A stretch of 64,000 nt of DNA from Tanypteryx hageni (taxonomy: Eukaryota; Arthropoda; Insecta; Odonata; Petaluridae): assembly GCA_028673005.1 (NCBI GenBank), contig CM054120.1, forward strand, positions 71,907,533 through 71,971,532, in the 5' to 3' direction. The notes below the pieces were generated by a model that worked only from the letters and a program-made list of their open reading frames with translations, made no database searches and was not told where the DNA came from. How positions within the stretch are numbered: the stretch's first letter is position 1; each line of letters opens with the position of its first letter. A program made the position numbers and the translations under genes. Shown piece after piece: positions 28,633 to 39,422 of this stretch.

Positions 28633-30855
28633 GTGCCAAGTCTAGAGATTGGAAGTCAACTTATAACATCTTCTGTTGCCATTGGCGAAGCATTAGGCCT
28701 CCATTATGCCAACGTTAGCAGCACGGCCGAGCACTATCCTTCTTTCATTCGAATCAAAGAGAGAATGGAAAGAACTGTACTAAACCTTGGCAAAGTCAGC
28801 AGTCCAGCATCCTACAATGAACCTTTTTCACAGTGGGAGTTGAAGTCAGTGATTGGGGATTTTAAGGATTCTTGTCCTGGCTTGGACAGTATCCATAATG
28901 CCTTCCTCAATCATCTGCCCATAGGTGCCGAACAGGACCTACTGAAAACCCTCAATCAACTTCGGGCTGTGGGAGCTTTCCCTGAATCATTGCGGGAATC
29001 GGCAATTGTCCCTATCCCGAAATAGGGAAAGGACAAGAGCCAGCCATCCAGCTATACCGCAATCTCCTTGACCAGCTGCCTGTGCAAACAGATGGAGATA
29101 ATGGTCAACGGACGTCTAGTTTGGTGCCTTGTCAGCAGCAACCTTTTCTCAAATGTCCAGTGTGGCTTATGACGTAGCAGGTCTACAGTGGACCACATGG
29201 TCAGGATCGACAGCTTTATCCAAGAGGCCTTTCTTCTATGCCAGCATGTCATAGGAGTCCTATGTAACATAAGTAATTGGTACAAGAATATCTGGTGATA
29301 CAAGATTGTATGCACTCTTAAAGAATGGGGTTTTTAAGGTAGACTACCATTTTTTATCCAAAACCTTTTAATGGAGCGTACTTTTAGAATTCCTATCACA
29401 GTCTTTTGTCTAAGAAACTGGTGCTCCTCAGGGTTTTGTTTTAAGTGTAATGCTATTCGCAATAGCTATGAATGATGATGTGAACTGCATTAAATCACCG
29501 GCTCATAGATTGTTGACGGCCTAGCTATTTTCTGCAGGTCATCGAATTGGAGGATGGCTGAAAGGCAAATTCAGCTGACCCATAACCGGCTCCATATATG
29601 GTCTTGCGAAACTGAATTCCACTTCTCCAAAGAGAAGACCAAGTGTATGTATACTCCCAATAATGATACTCAAATTTCGCATGTAAATTCGACAGCATTT
29701 AAAAATGCTCTTACATTATTTCAAGAAAATAATAATTAAAAAGGTCATGGAAAATTTAATGCTGAGACGTTAAAATTGATAAATAGATCAAGATGTGGGG
29801 TTCCTGATGATATTGTTAGTTTTGCTACCCATAGGTATAAATGGCAAACTACGCTTTTAAAATGGTATTATGCGTTAGGTAATGAAGTATTTTAAATTTT
29901 GCTAAAGCCGCATATGAAATGTGGCAATGAAATACAAATTTTCTATTTAAATATATCAATCAAAATCCAGATATAATTATTTCTTATAAACGAGGGGACC
30001 ACGAATTTAAAAAAAAATCCATATAGCTCTACTAATTTTGATGGTAAGGCAGGAATGCTAGCTTATTCAGAATACCCAAACATGGATAATACGCCTATTG
30101 AAATACATATTGATCAAGATGAATTATTGTATTTAAAGATATGTAAACTCTACCGGGTCCCACGCTGCAGGAAAATGGAACAGAGTCAATGAACGCGCCG
30201 GTAATCTTCCAAAAAGGCTTTATTTCCTCTCATAATCTAATCTCTTCCACATGACTTCCACCCATCCTCTACACACAACATTGTCTTTCATCCCGCATTT
30301 CCATTGCCCCTCGCAAAGTACCTCTCGCAAAGTACTACTCGCCATACTTTGCCGTCATCACATGACCAGCCCTTACCATTGGCTACCTCGAGTGGCTTCA
30401 TTGGCATGGCTCCGGCAGAAATTCCCACACTTGCGGCTCCCAGTGTTAACTGATGCGAGGCAGGAAGTATCATGTAACCAAGATTACATAATGCAGCCAA
30501 AGGCAGGTGGCCAGCTAGCAGAAAGTGCTGCCTTCACTACACGAAAATTAAAAACCGAAATTGTAAATGCAATTTATTGAATTCAAGTCTAACTGAAGGT
30601 AATATATATAACGGAAGAGATTTTAGTACTCATCACTGTGGCGTATTGTGTACACAGTTCCTACTCTAATTTGATTGGACGATGAATGGGCTAGAGCGAA
30701 TAATCAAAGCATGAGTAACACATTGGGAGCTGTACATGAAAGTAAACTAATATATAAAATAATAATGAATATAATCCTCCATTAACCACAGGACTCCAGT
30801 TGGACAGGTCTGGAATAGGGTTAATAAAGTCTCAGGCATATACCATTCTAAAAGC
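28633..30855 (+). repeat. Satellite monomer M13 (2,223 bp)
   Basis: Most divergent full monomer: EALGLHYANV, AEHYPS, GDFKDSCPG with NHLPIGAEQ. MMP fragment 29698 to 30138. Confidence 0.95.
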
Positions 30856-33064
30856 GTGCCAAGTCTAGAGATTGGAAGTCAACTTATAACATCTTCTGTT
30901 GCCATTGGCGAAGTATTAGGCCTCCATTATGCCAAGGTTAGCAGCACGGCCGAGCACGATCCTTCTTTCATTCGAATCAAAGAGAGAATGGAAAGAACTG
31001 TACTAAACCTTGGCAAAGTCAGCAGTCCAGCATCCTACAATGAACCTTTTTCACAGTGGGAGTTGAAGTCGGTGATTGGGGATGTTAAGGAATTTTGTCC
31101 TGGCTTGGACAGTATCCATAATGCCTTCCTCAAACTTCTGCCCATAGGTGCCGAACAGGACCTACTGAAAACCCTCAATCAACTTCGGGCTGTGGGAGCT
31201 TTCCCCGAATCATTGCGGGAATCGGCAATTGTCCCTATCCCGAAATAGGGAAAGGACAAGAGCCAGCCATCCAGCTATACCGCAATCTCCTTGACCAGCT
31301 GCCTGTGCAAACTGATGGAGATAATGGTCAACGGACGTCTAGTTTGGTGCCTTGTCAGCAGCAACCTTATCTCAATTTCCAGTGTGGTTTATGACGTAGC
31401 AGGTCTACAGTGGACCACATGGTCAGGATCGACAGCTTTATCCAAGAGGCTTTTCTTCTATGCTAGCATGTCGTAGGAGTCCTATGTGACATAAATAATT
31501 GGTACGAGAATACCTGGCGATACAAGATTGTATGCACTCTTAAAGAATGGGGTTTTTAAGGTAGACTACCAATTTTTATCCAAAACTTTTTAATGGAGCG
31601 TACTTTTAGAGTTCCTATCACAGTCTTTTGTCTAATAAACTGGTGCCCCTCAGGGTTTTGTTTTAAGTGTAATGCTATTCGCAATAGCTATGAATGATGA
31701 TGTGGACTGCATTAAATCACCGGCTCATAGATTGTTGACGGCCTTGCTATTTTCTGCAGGTCATCGAATTTGAGGATGGCTGAAAGGCAAATTCAGTTGA
31801 CACATAACCGGCTCCATATATGGTCTTGTGAAACTGAATTCCACTTCTCCAAAGAGAAGACCAAGTGTATGTATACTCCCAATAATGATACTCAAATTTC
31901 GCATGTAAATTCGACAGCATTTAAAAATGCTCTTACATTATTTCAAGAAAATAATAATTAAAAAGGTCATGGAAAATTTAATGCTGAGACGTTAAAATTG
32001 ATAAATAGATCAAGATGTGGGGTTCCTGATGATATTGTTAGTTTTGCTACCCATAGGTATAAATGGCAAACTACGCTTTTAAAATGGTATTATGCGTTAG
32101 GTAATGAAGAATTTTTAAATTTTGCTAAAGCCGCGTATGAAATGTGGCAATGAAATACAAATTTTCTATTTAAATATATTAATCAAAATCCAGATATAAT
32201 TATTTCTTATAAACGAGGGGACCACGAATTTAAAAAAAAATCCATATAGCTCTACTAATTTTGATGGTAAGGCAGGAATGCTAGCTTATTCAGAATACCC
32301 AAACATGGATAATACGCCTATTGAAATACATATTGATCAAGATGAATTATTGTATTTAAAGATATGTAAACTCTACCGGGTCCCACGCTGCAGGAAAATG
32401 GAACAGAGTCAATGAACGCGCCGGTAATCTTCCAAAAAGGCTTTATTTCCTCTTATGATCTAATCTCTTCCACATGACTTCCACCCATCCTCTACACACA
32501 ACATTGTCTTTCATCCCGCATTTCCATTGCCACTCGCAAAGTGCCTCTCGCCATTCTTTGCCGTCATCACATGACCAGCCCTTACCATTGGCTACCTCGA
32601 GTGGCTTTATTGGAATGGCTCCGGCAGAAATTCCCACACTTGCGGCTCCCAGTGTTAACCGATGCGAGGGTGGAAGTATCATGTAGCCAAGATTACATAA
32701 TGCAGCCAAAGGCAGGTGGCCAGCTAGCAGAAAGTGCTGCCTCCACTACACGAAAATTACAAACCGAAATTGTAAATGCAATTTATTGAATTCAAGTCTA
32801 ACTGAAGGTAATATATATAACGGAAGAAATTTTAGTACTCATCACTGTGACGTATTGTGTACACAGTTCCTCCTCTAATTTGATTGGACGATGAATGGGC
32901 TAGAACGAATAATCAAAGCATGAGTAACACATTAGGAGCTGTACATGAAAGTAAACTAATATATAACATAATAATGAATATAATCCTCCATTAACCACAG
33001 GACTCCAGTTGGACAGGTCTGGAATAGGGTTAATAAAGTCTCAGGCATATACCATTCTAAAAGC
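30856..33064 (+). repeat. Satellite monomer M14 (2,209 bp)
   Basis: Near copy of M12, including the TGA in the MMP fragment (31920 to 32361). Confidence 0.95.
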
Positions 33065-34729
33065 GTGCCAAGTCTAGAGATTGGAAGTCAACTTATAACA
33101 TCTTCTGTTGCCATTGGCGAAGCATTAGGCCTCCATTATGCCAACGTTAGCAGCACGGCCGAGCACTATCCTTCTTTCATTCGAATCAAAGAGAGAATGG
33201 AAAGAACTGTACTAAACCTTGGCAAAGTCAGCAGTCCAGCATCCTACAATGAACCTTTTTCACAGTGGGAGTTGAAGTCAGTGATTGGGGATTTTAAGGA
33301 TTCTTGTCCTGGCTTGGACAGTATCCATAATGCCTTCCTCAATCATCTGCCCATAGGTGCCGAACAGGACCTACTGAAAACCCTCAATCAACTTCGGGCT
33401 GTGGGAGCTTTCCCTGAATCATTGCGGGAATCGGCAATTGTCCCTATCCCGAAATAGGGAAAGGACAAGAGCCAGCCATCCAGCTATACCGCAATCTCCT
33501 TGACCAGCTGCCTGTGCAAACAGATGGAGATAATGGTCAACGGACGTCTAGTTTGGTGCCTTGTCAGCAGCAACCTTTTCTCAAATGTCCAGTGTGGCTT
33601 ATGACGTAGCAGGTCTACAGTGGACCACATGGTCAGGATCGACAGCTTTATCCAAGAGGCCTTTCTTCTATGCCAGCATGTCATAGGAGTCCTATGTAAC
33701 ATAAGTAATTGGTACAAGAATATCTGGTGATACAAGATTGTATGCACTCTTAAAGAATGGGGTTTTTAAGGTAGACTACCATTTTTTATCCAAAACTTTT
33801 TAATGGAGCGTACTTTTAGAATTCCTATCACAGTCTTTTGTCTAAGAAACTGGTGCTCCTCAGGGTTTTGTTTTAAGTGTAATGCTATTCGCAATAGCTA
33901 TGAATGATGATGTGAACTGCATTAAATCACCGGCTCATAGATTGTTGACGGCCTAGCTATTTTCTGCAGGTCATCGAATTGGAGGATGGCTGAAAGGCAA
34001 ATTCAGCTGACCCATAACCGGCTCCATATATGGTCTTGCGAAACTGAATTCCACTTCTCCAAAGAGAAGACCAAGTGTATGTATACTCCTAATAATGATA
34101 CTCAAATTTCGCATGTAAATTCGACAGCATTTAAAAATGCTCTCACATTATTTCAAGAATATAATAATTTAAAAGGTCATGGAAAATTAAATGCTGAGAT
34201 GTTAAAATTGATAAATAGATCAAGATGTGGGTTCCTGATGATATTGTTAGTTTTGCTACCCATAGGTATAAATGGCAAACTACGCTTTTAAAATGGTATT
34301 ATGCGTTAGGTAATGAAGAATTTTGCTAAAGCCGCATATGAAATGTGGCCATAAAATACAAATATTCTATTTAAATATATCAATCAAAATTCAGATATAA
34401 TTATTTCTTATAAACGAGAGGACCACGAATTAAAAAAAAAATCCATATAGCTCTACTAATTTTGATGGTAAGGCAGGAATGCTAGCTTATTCAGAATACC
34501 CAAACATGGATAATACGCCTATTGAAATACATATTGATCAAGATGAATTATTGTATTTAAAGATATGTAAACTCTACCGGGTCCCACGCTGCAGGAAAAT
34601 GGAACAGAGTCAATGAACGCGCCGGTAATCTTCCAAAAAGGCTTTATTTCCACTCATGATCTAATCTCTTCCCCATTACTTCCACCCATCCTCTACACAC
34701 AACATTATGTCTTTAATCCTGCATTTCCA
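33065..34729 (+). repeat. Satellite monomer M15 (truncated, array edge)
   Basis: Near copy of M13 in the RT part, but its MMP fragment (34140 to 34562) is of the M2 type (NNLKGHGKLNAEM). The spacer stops at GCATTTCCA (34729) and is followed by out-of-order monomer pieces. Confidence 0.93.
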
Positions 34730-35025
34730 CGCAATCTCCTTGACCAGCTGCCTGTGCAAACTGATGGAGATAATGGTCAACGGACGTCTAGTTTGGTGCT
34801 TTGTCAGCAGCAACCTTATCTCAAATGTCCAGTGTGGTTTATGACGTAACAGGTCTACTGTGAACCTTTCTTACAGTGGGAGTTGAAGTCAGTGATTGGG
34901 GACTTTAAGGATTCTTGTCCTGGCTTGAACAGTATCCGTAATGCCTTCCTCAAACATCGGCCCATAGATGCCGGACAGGACCTACTGAACACCCTCAATC
35001 AACTTTGGGCTGAGGGAGCTCTCAA
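34730..35025 (+). repeat. Scrambled right edge of the satellite array
   Basis: Two monomer pieces joined in the wrong order: 34731 to about 34856 matches the RT segment that begins GCAATCTCCTTGACC, then about 34857 to 35025 matches the segment that normally lies upstream of it (GAACCTTTCTTACAGTGGG onwards). The second piece is diverged from all array monomers (NSIRNAFLKHRPIDAGQD) and keeps LWAEGA where array units have LRAVGA or LRAEGA, so it may be an older copy. Confidence 0.85.
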
Positions 35026-35260
35026 ATGTCAAAAGTGTCAACACCTCCCTTTGCGACATTGTAGAACTTGATCACCTCTGGAATTTTAGGTTCATCAGAC
35101 AAATTTTCTCTCATGTATTGTTGACTACAGCAGGACTTATTTACCACGTTTTGGACAGAAAGATGTGAAGTGCATCTTATCATATGAGTTGAATAAGAAC
35201 ATGGATGTATTTACTTTGTACCCTTTTGTTTGGAGCATTGCAATTGGGATTTCCGTCTTG

Positions 35261-35429
35261 TTTTTGCACATTGTTTTTGCACATTGTTTTTGCACATTGT
35301 TTTTGCACATTGTTTTTACACATTGTTTTTACACATTGTTTTTACACATTGTTTTTACACATTGTTTTTACACATTGTTTTTACACATTGTTTTTACACA
35401 TTGTTTTTACACATTGTTTTTACACATTG
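35261..35429 (+). repeat. 13-bp minisatellite, 13 copies
   Basis: Thirteen exact-length copies: four of TTTTTGCACATTG followed by nine of TTTTTACACATTG, then a partial unit. The unit is not a multiple of three, so it opens all three plus-strand frames into spurious Phe/His/Leu-rich peptides. It directly abuts the decayed piggyBac frame. Confidence 0.97.
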
Positions 35430-35435
35430 TTTTAC

Positions 35436-36165
35436 CATGGTGACCTTCTTTTCTAGCATTGCCTTTAGCAATGGCACAGAAGTAAACCAATTTTCCACTG
35501 TGATATTTTGTCTTTATCCATGATTACACTTTGTCAGTTCCATTACAAGATAATCTGTGAGTGGCATGTCACCATTGGCAGTTTGTGCAGATAGATATTG
35601 CAGTCCTGTCACAAAATAGAAGGTGTGAGAATCACAACATCACAATTTTGATGCCATATTTTTCAGGCTTGTTAGGTATAAACATGCAAAATGGTCACCT
35701 TCCTTTGAAACCGAGAAGCTGCTCATCTATTGTGCAGTCTACTGAGGGAGTGTAATAAGCATCCCAGTTCTTTACAAACAGGGCCCACAAGTTATAAATG
35801 GGAGCAAAGTTGTCTTCTCTGTCTCGTAATAACTTATCATTATACCGAAGGCACTGTATTAGAATTCTGTACATTGAATGAGGCCTGATTGCTCTGTATG
35901 TTACTGATTCTGATTTGTCTTCCCATAATCTTGTAGCTTGTATATGGTTGTCTTTCTTGGCTGTGCATATATATAAAATACCTATCAAAGCTCTTATTTC
36001 TTCCATGTTTGTAGGCTTACACCACGTTGCATTACTTGAGTACTTGACCTTTTGCCTCTTTTTCTTGATTTGTAAAAATGCAAATGTCAGATAACATTTC
36101 TTCAGTAAAATATAATTCCCATAATTCACCTGGGGAAGTTGTTTGTTTAGCTTTCCTTAAGGGCC
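35436..36165 (-). pseudogene. piggyBac-like transposase fragment
   Basis: Minus-strand DDE transposase of the piggyBac superfamily, which excises precisely at TTAA sites. Reading down from about 36120: an N-terminal stretch (ELYFTEEMLSDICIFTNQ) in one frame, then after a frame shift the domain with MEEIRALIGILYI, RPHSMYRILIQCLRYND and TIDEQLLGFKGR (Asp of IDEQ is the first catalytic acid in the family). A TGA follows, then PFCMFIPNKPEKYGIKI, another TGA and shift, and NITVENWFTSVPLLKAMLE next to the minisatellite. In the family the second catalytic Asp lies in DNWFTS; here it is Glu. The C-terminal third is absent. Several stops and shifts show an old, dead copy. No TTAA-flanked ends were found. 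Confidence 0.88.
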
Positions 36166-36363
36166 TGGTAAGGATCGAATTATATTTCTTTGTTTAATTG
36201 TGTCTTTTGGTGGTTCTTAAGATTTAATTTGGTGGCGAACATCTCAGGGCACAGATCACATGAAACTAGCTTTTTCTTTGAGTGTGATGCAATATGACGA
36301 ACCAATTCCACAGCCAGTTTTAACACTAGGTGGCAATAGATTTTAGTTTGTCGATACAATCTG

Positions 36364-36795
36364 TTTTTTAGGCATGATTTTAGACAGAAGACTAAATTGG
36401 CAGTGCCGCATCAATGTTTTAAAAGATATGTGCTACGAATTTTATATATTCTATGGTTTTTAACCAATTAATCGTGGGGTGCCAATCGTTCATCAATGCT
36501 CACCCTTTACAGGGCATTGGTAAGATCGAGAATAGATTATGGGTCTTTTGTGCACTGCTTGACCCATTACATACTTGTGCCCACTGACTTCTATGCACAA
36601 CTCTGGTCTTAGGCTAGCCACTGGTGCTTTCCAAACCAGCTCTGTTCCCAGTATTTACTGCGAAGCAGGAGAACCATCCATAGAGATCCGTAGAACATTT
36701 TAAATGTGTACATACATTTAAAAAATGTTAGCATTGAAGACCCACCCATGTTTTAAAACTATTTTAACCCACATTTTATAGAAGTTTTTAATATG
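36364..36795 (+). pseudogene. I-like LINE RT C-terminal fragment
   Basis: Matches the region after the RT palm of the LINE at 38.3 kb: FLGMILDRRLNWQCRI, then after frame shifts RLATGAFQTSSVPSIYCEAGE and THPCFKTI. Compare FLGLILDRRLNWKSRI and SIYCDAGE in the younger copy. It has multiple shifts and stops. It is cut at its right end by the Tigger element. Confidence 0.85.
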
Positions 36796-36888
36796 ACCAA
36801 AAGCAGGCATGCTTGGGTTCTTTTCCACTTCTTGAATGATTTTCACTTTTTCCGTAATTGTCAGCTTCTTCCTTTTACTAGTAGCCAT
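36796..36888 (-). pseudogene. CENP-B-type HTH fragment of Tigger transposase
   Basis: Thirty-one codons from ATG: MATSKRKKLTITEKVKII followed by an acidic stretch and MPAFGH. The K-R-K-K-L-T-x-x-E-K pattern is the start of the CENP-B N-terminal DNA-binding domain that opens pogo/Tigger transposases. The rest of the protein is deleted. Confidence 0.75.
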
Positions 36889-37160
36889 TATTAAGGAATA
36901 AAAATAGTAGAAAGAATATTTTTCACAATTGCTTCAGGTTTACACAGTGATCGCCGAACAGGCAGGCAGCACAACGAAGAGTTGAACTGCTAGATAAGGT
37001 AGACGGAGAGGGGACAGGCATTATGTCATCGGGATCGGAGTAATCAGCTGACATGTCTCACAAGGGAAGCCCCCAAGGTGTGACACTCGTATCGGAATTC
37101 GACTTTGCAGAATGAAATTATATGCAAAATAACGGACACCTATTTCTACCTAGGTGCCAA

Positions 37161-37212
37161 CTCGACGTCGTTTACGAGAAAATGTCCTTTGAAAATCGCA
37201 ATCCGAGAGTCA
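37161..37212 (+). repeat. Direct repeat, copy 1 (copy 2 at 37461-37512)
   Basis: A 52-bp segment starting CTCGACGTCGTTTACGAG recurs exactly 300 bp downstream with a handful of mismatches. Both copies lie in the leader of the Tigger element. Confidence 0.85.
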
Positions 37213-37766
37213 TCGAGATAAGAACGTTAAAACTTTTTCATGAGCAAAAAGAAATCAGAAAAGAAGCATATTGTACGTAAAAATTATGATATACGCTCAA
37301 AACATTGTGAATGGCTCATCACGAGCAAGCGGCTACATTGTCTGCTAAGACGGTAGCGGCCCCAAGGTAACCGTAAATCCTACAATGTAATGAATCCCGC
37401 TCGTATGTTCCTCATTTCTGGTATCACGCTCAGTTACTTGTTGTCATAGAGTGCTATATACTCGACGTCGTTTATGAGAAAATGCCCTTTGAAATTCGCG
37501 ATCCGAGAAATAATAATTGACGTACGAGTACCTAATATTTTTTCACTAAATGCGGGTTTTTCACTAAATCGGGTTTCACTAAATGCGGGAAAATAATACA
37601 TTGTTTATATGGAGCTATTGTCGGGATATGAAAAAATCTTCACTAAATCCGGGATTTCACTAAATGTGGGAACATTAAATCGGGGTTTTACTGTATTTGA
37701 AGGAACGTGTCTATCAACAATGGCATGAAGAATGGAATGGTGATATCGGTAACAAACTGAGGGCAA

Positions 37767-38105
37767 TCATTCTTTTAGGACATTTCAATGCCATAGCCCT
37801 CTTTGGGGAGACACTATGGGAGATTATAATGGCCGAGAAAATTTTTTAAGCCATCACGATCTGATTTTAATCAATGATAATGAAAAGGCGCGTTTTAATT
37901 CTTATAATGGTGATTACTCGGCCATTGATCTTTTTATGTGTACAAGCACTATTGCTCCCATTTTTAAAATGCACGTTCACGATGACTTATGTGGAAGCAA
38001 TCACTTCCCCCTTCTCATCCGGAAAAGTGATTTTTTAAATAATTTTAATTTACCCCCTAAATGGGACTTGAAGAAAGCCGATTGGGGTAATTTTAAAAAC
38101 ATTTT
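37767..38105 (+). pseudogene. LINE APE-like endonuclease fragment
   Basis: C-terminal half of the target-nicking endonuclease. It starts ILLGHFNA, where the family has GDFNA, so a catalytic Asp is His. After a frame shift it continues MGDYNGRENFLSHHDLILIND, RFNSYNGDYSAIDLFMC and LCGSNHFPLLIRKSDF (family SDHFP; here Asp is Asn). It ends in PPKWDLKKADWGNF and is joined by deletion to the RT fragment. Confidence 0.85.
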
Positions 38106-38113
38106 AAGGATCT

Positions 38114-39422
38114 TTGTTTGTAGATGACCTAGCTATTTTCTGTAGGTCATCATTAATCCCCACGGCAGGGAGACAGCTCCAACTCACATTAAATCGTCTA
38201 TACAAGTGGTCACAGTCGAACGGTTTTCGTTTTTTTCAAGAAAAGACGAAATGTGTCCATTTTTATAGGCGAAGGGGATGCTTGCTCCCGCCGATGCTTA
38301 AACTGGGTTGCCATGTTTTAGAGTTTGCTGACTATCCGTTTTCTTGGTTTGATCTTGGATAGACGACTGAATTGGAAAAGTCGTATTCAGTTTTTAAAGG
38401 AACGGTGTTTTAAAGTTTTAAACATTTTAAGATATATCACAAACCGTCTGTGGGGAGCTGACCGCAAATCTATGCTAATGCTGTACAGAGCATTGGTGCG
38501 GTCAATGATCGACTATGGGAGTATTGTCTACTCCTCGGCCCGGAAGTCATACATGCGTCCACTGACATCGTTGCATAATGCCGGAATCAGATTGGCAACT
38601 GGTGCTTTTAGAACCAGTCCCATTCCTAGTATTTATTGCGATGCTGGGGAGCTGCCATTGGAGATCTGGAGAAATATTCTCATGTGTAACTATGCCACAA
38701 AAATTTTATCTTTGAAAGGACATCCGTGTTTTGATGTAATTTTTAAATCCCGTTTTACTGAAATTTTTAACCGACACCCAAGGGCCACAAAACCGCTTAG
38801 AATACGTTTTAAGTCTTATATGGACGAAATTGGATTGCAGCTTCCCGAGATTGTTCCTACCGGCTCTCTTAAATATCCGCCATGGCAGATCCAACGCCCT
38901 AAGGTCTTGTTGGACCTTGCCCTGTATACAAAACATAATACCCTCTCTTGTGAGTACAGGTCGCTATTTTTTGAAGTACTTAATGATCATCCTGGTTGTG
39001 AACTGATTTTCACAGATGGCTCTAGATCCTCTTCCTCCTGTGCGTGGGCCTTCACTAGCAAAAATCTCTCTTCTAAGGGAGGGCTCAACCCACTGTGAAG
39101 TATTTACACGGCGGAGTTGACGGCCATAAGAATGGCCTTGGAGAGCATTGGTAATTCGAACGGTCCATATATGATTTGTTCAGACTCCATGAGTACTCTT
39201 CAGTCCATTACCTACTTCTCCCCTGTCCACCCAATAGTTCAGAATGTACAGGAAGCCCTTTACTGTTTAAACTCCAGAGGAGTTGACATCATTTTCCTCT
39301 GGATTCCTGGACATGTTGGGTTAGCAGGTAATGACAGGGCGGACGCACTTGCGAGGGAAGGTTTGAACCTCCCTGTCACAAATGGCGACTCTGTCCTCCA
39401 CCAAGACCTAAAGGGTATGTAA
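38114..39422 (+). pseudogene. LINE reverse transcriptase palm/thumb plus RNase H
   Basis: Begins at the RT catalytic box FVDDLAIFCRSS (38117), continues RQLQLTLNRL and EKTKCVHFYRR, then after a shift near 38330 FLGLILDRRLNWKSRI through the thumb region. RNase H starts at FTDGSR (about 39010) and contains YTAELTAIRMAL, CSDSMSTLQ and GHVGLAGNDRADALA, supplying the D-E-D-D/H residues of the fold. A single in-frame TGA (39096 to 39098) lies between TDGSR and AEL. A one-base shift near 39410 leads into the tail. Confidence 0.9.

Larger units (their letters stand above)
1..34729 (+). repeat. Composite LINE-MMP satellite array, about 2.2-kb monomer
   Basis: Head-to-tail tandem array seen directly: the same landmark (GTGCCAAGTCTAGAG or a one-base variant) recurs at 2034, 4247, 6471, 8693, 10906, 13130, 15343, 17568, 19780, 22005, 24217, 26424, 28633, 30856 and 33065, spacing 2,207 to 2,225 bp. 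Each unit holds, in order, a LINE reverse-transcriptase fragment, a matrix-metalloproteinase fragment and an unidentified spacer of about 0.6 kb. Neighbouring units differ by scattered substitutions and short indels. The array begins before base 1 and decays at its right edge. No monomer has an intact coding frame, so it is annotated as a satellite and not as a gene family. Confidence 0.97.
26424..34729 (+). repeat. Higher-order repeat block 3 (monomers M12-M15, dimer 4,432 bp)
   Basis: Landmarks 26424/30856 and 28633/33065 are both 4,432 bp apart. M13 and M15 share EALGLHYANV, AEHYPS and GDFKDSCPG, found in no other monomers. M12 and M14 are near copies of each other. M15 is cut short at 34729, where the array breaks up. 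Confidence 0.85.
36796..37693 (-). mobile_element. Tigger/pogo-like DNA transposon, internally deleted
   Basis: The right end on the plus strand is the element's 5' terminus: reading the minus strand it begins CAGTAAAACCCCGATTTAA at 37693, flanked by TA (37694 to 37695), as expected of the Tc1/mariner superfamily. About 0.8 kb of leader follows, with TTTAGTGAA-type subterminal repeats, then an ATG at 36888 opening a short coding fragment. The element stops near 36796 without a second terminus, so the transposase body and 3' end are missing. Confidence 0.75.

Noticed and set aside
1..34729. CENP-B box in the satellite monomer
   Set aside because: I looked for the TTCG-N4-A-N2-CGGG pattern and found no match, so a centromere role is not supported by this motif.
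35261..35429. CRISPR-like array
   Set aside because: Units are contiguous 13-mers without spacers, and the DNA is eukaryotic.
35165..35523. Three overlapping Phe/His/Leu-rich frames of 83 to 97 codons
   Set aside because: They are the three frames of the 13-bp minisatellite, which lacks stop codons in any frame.
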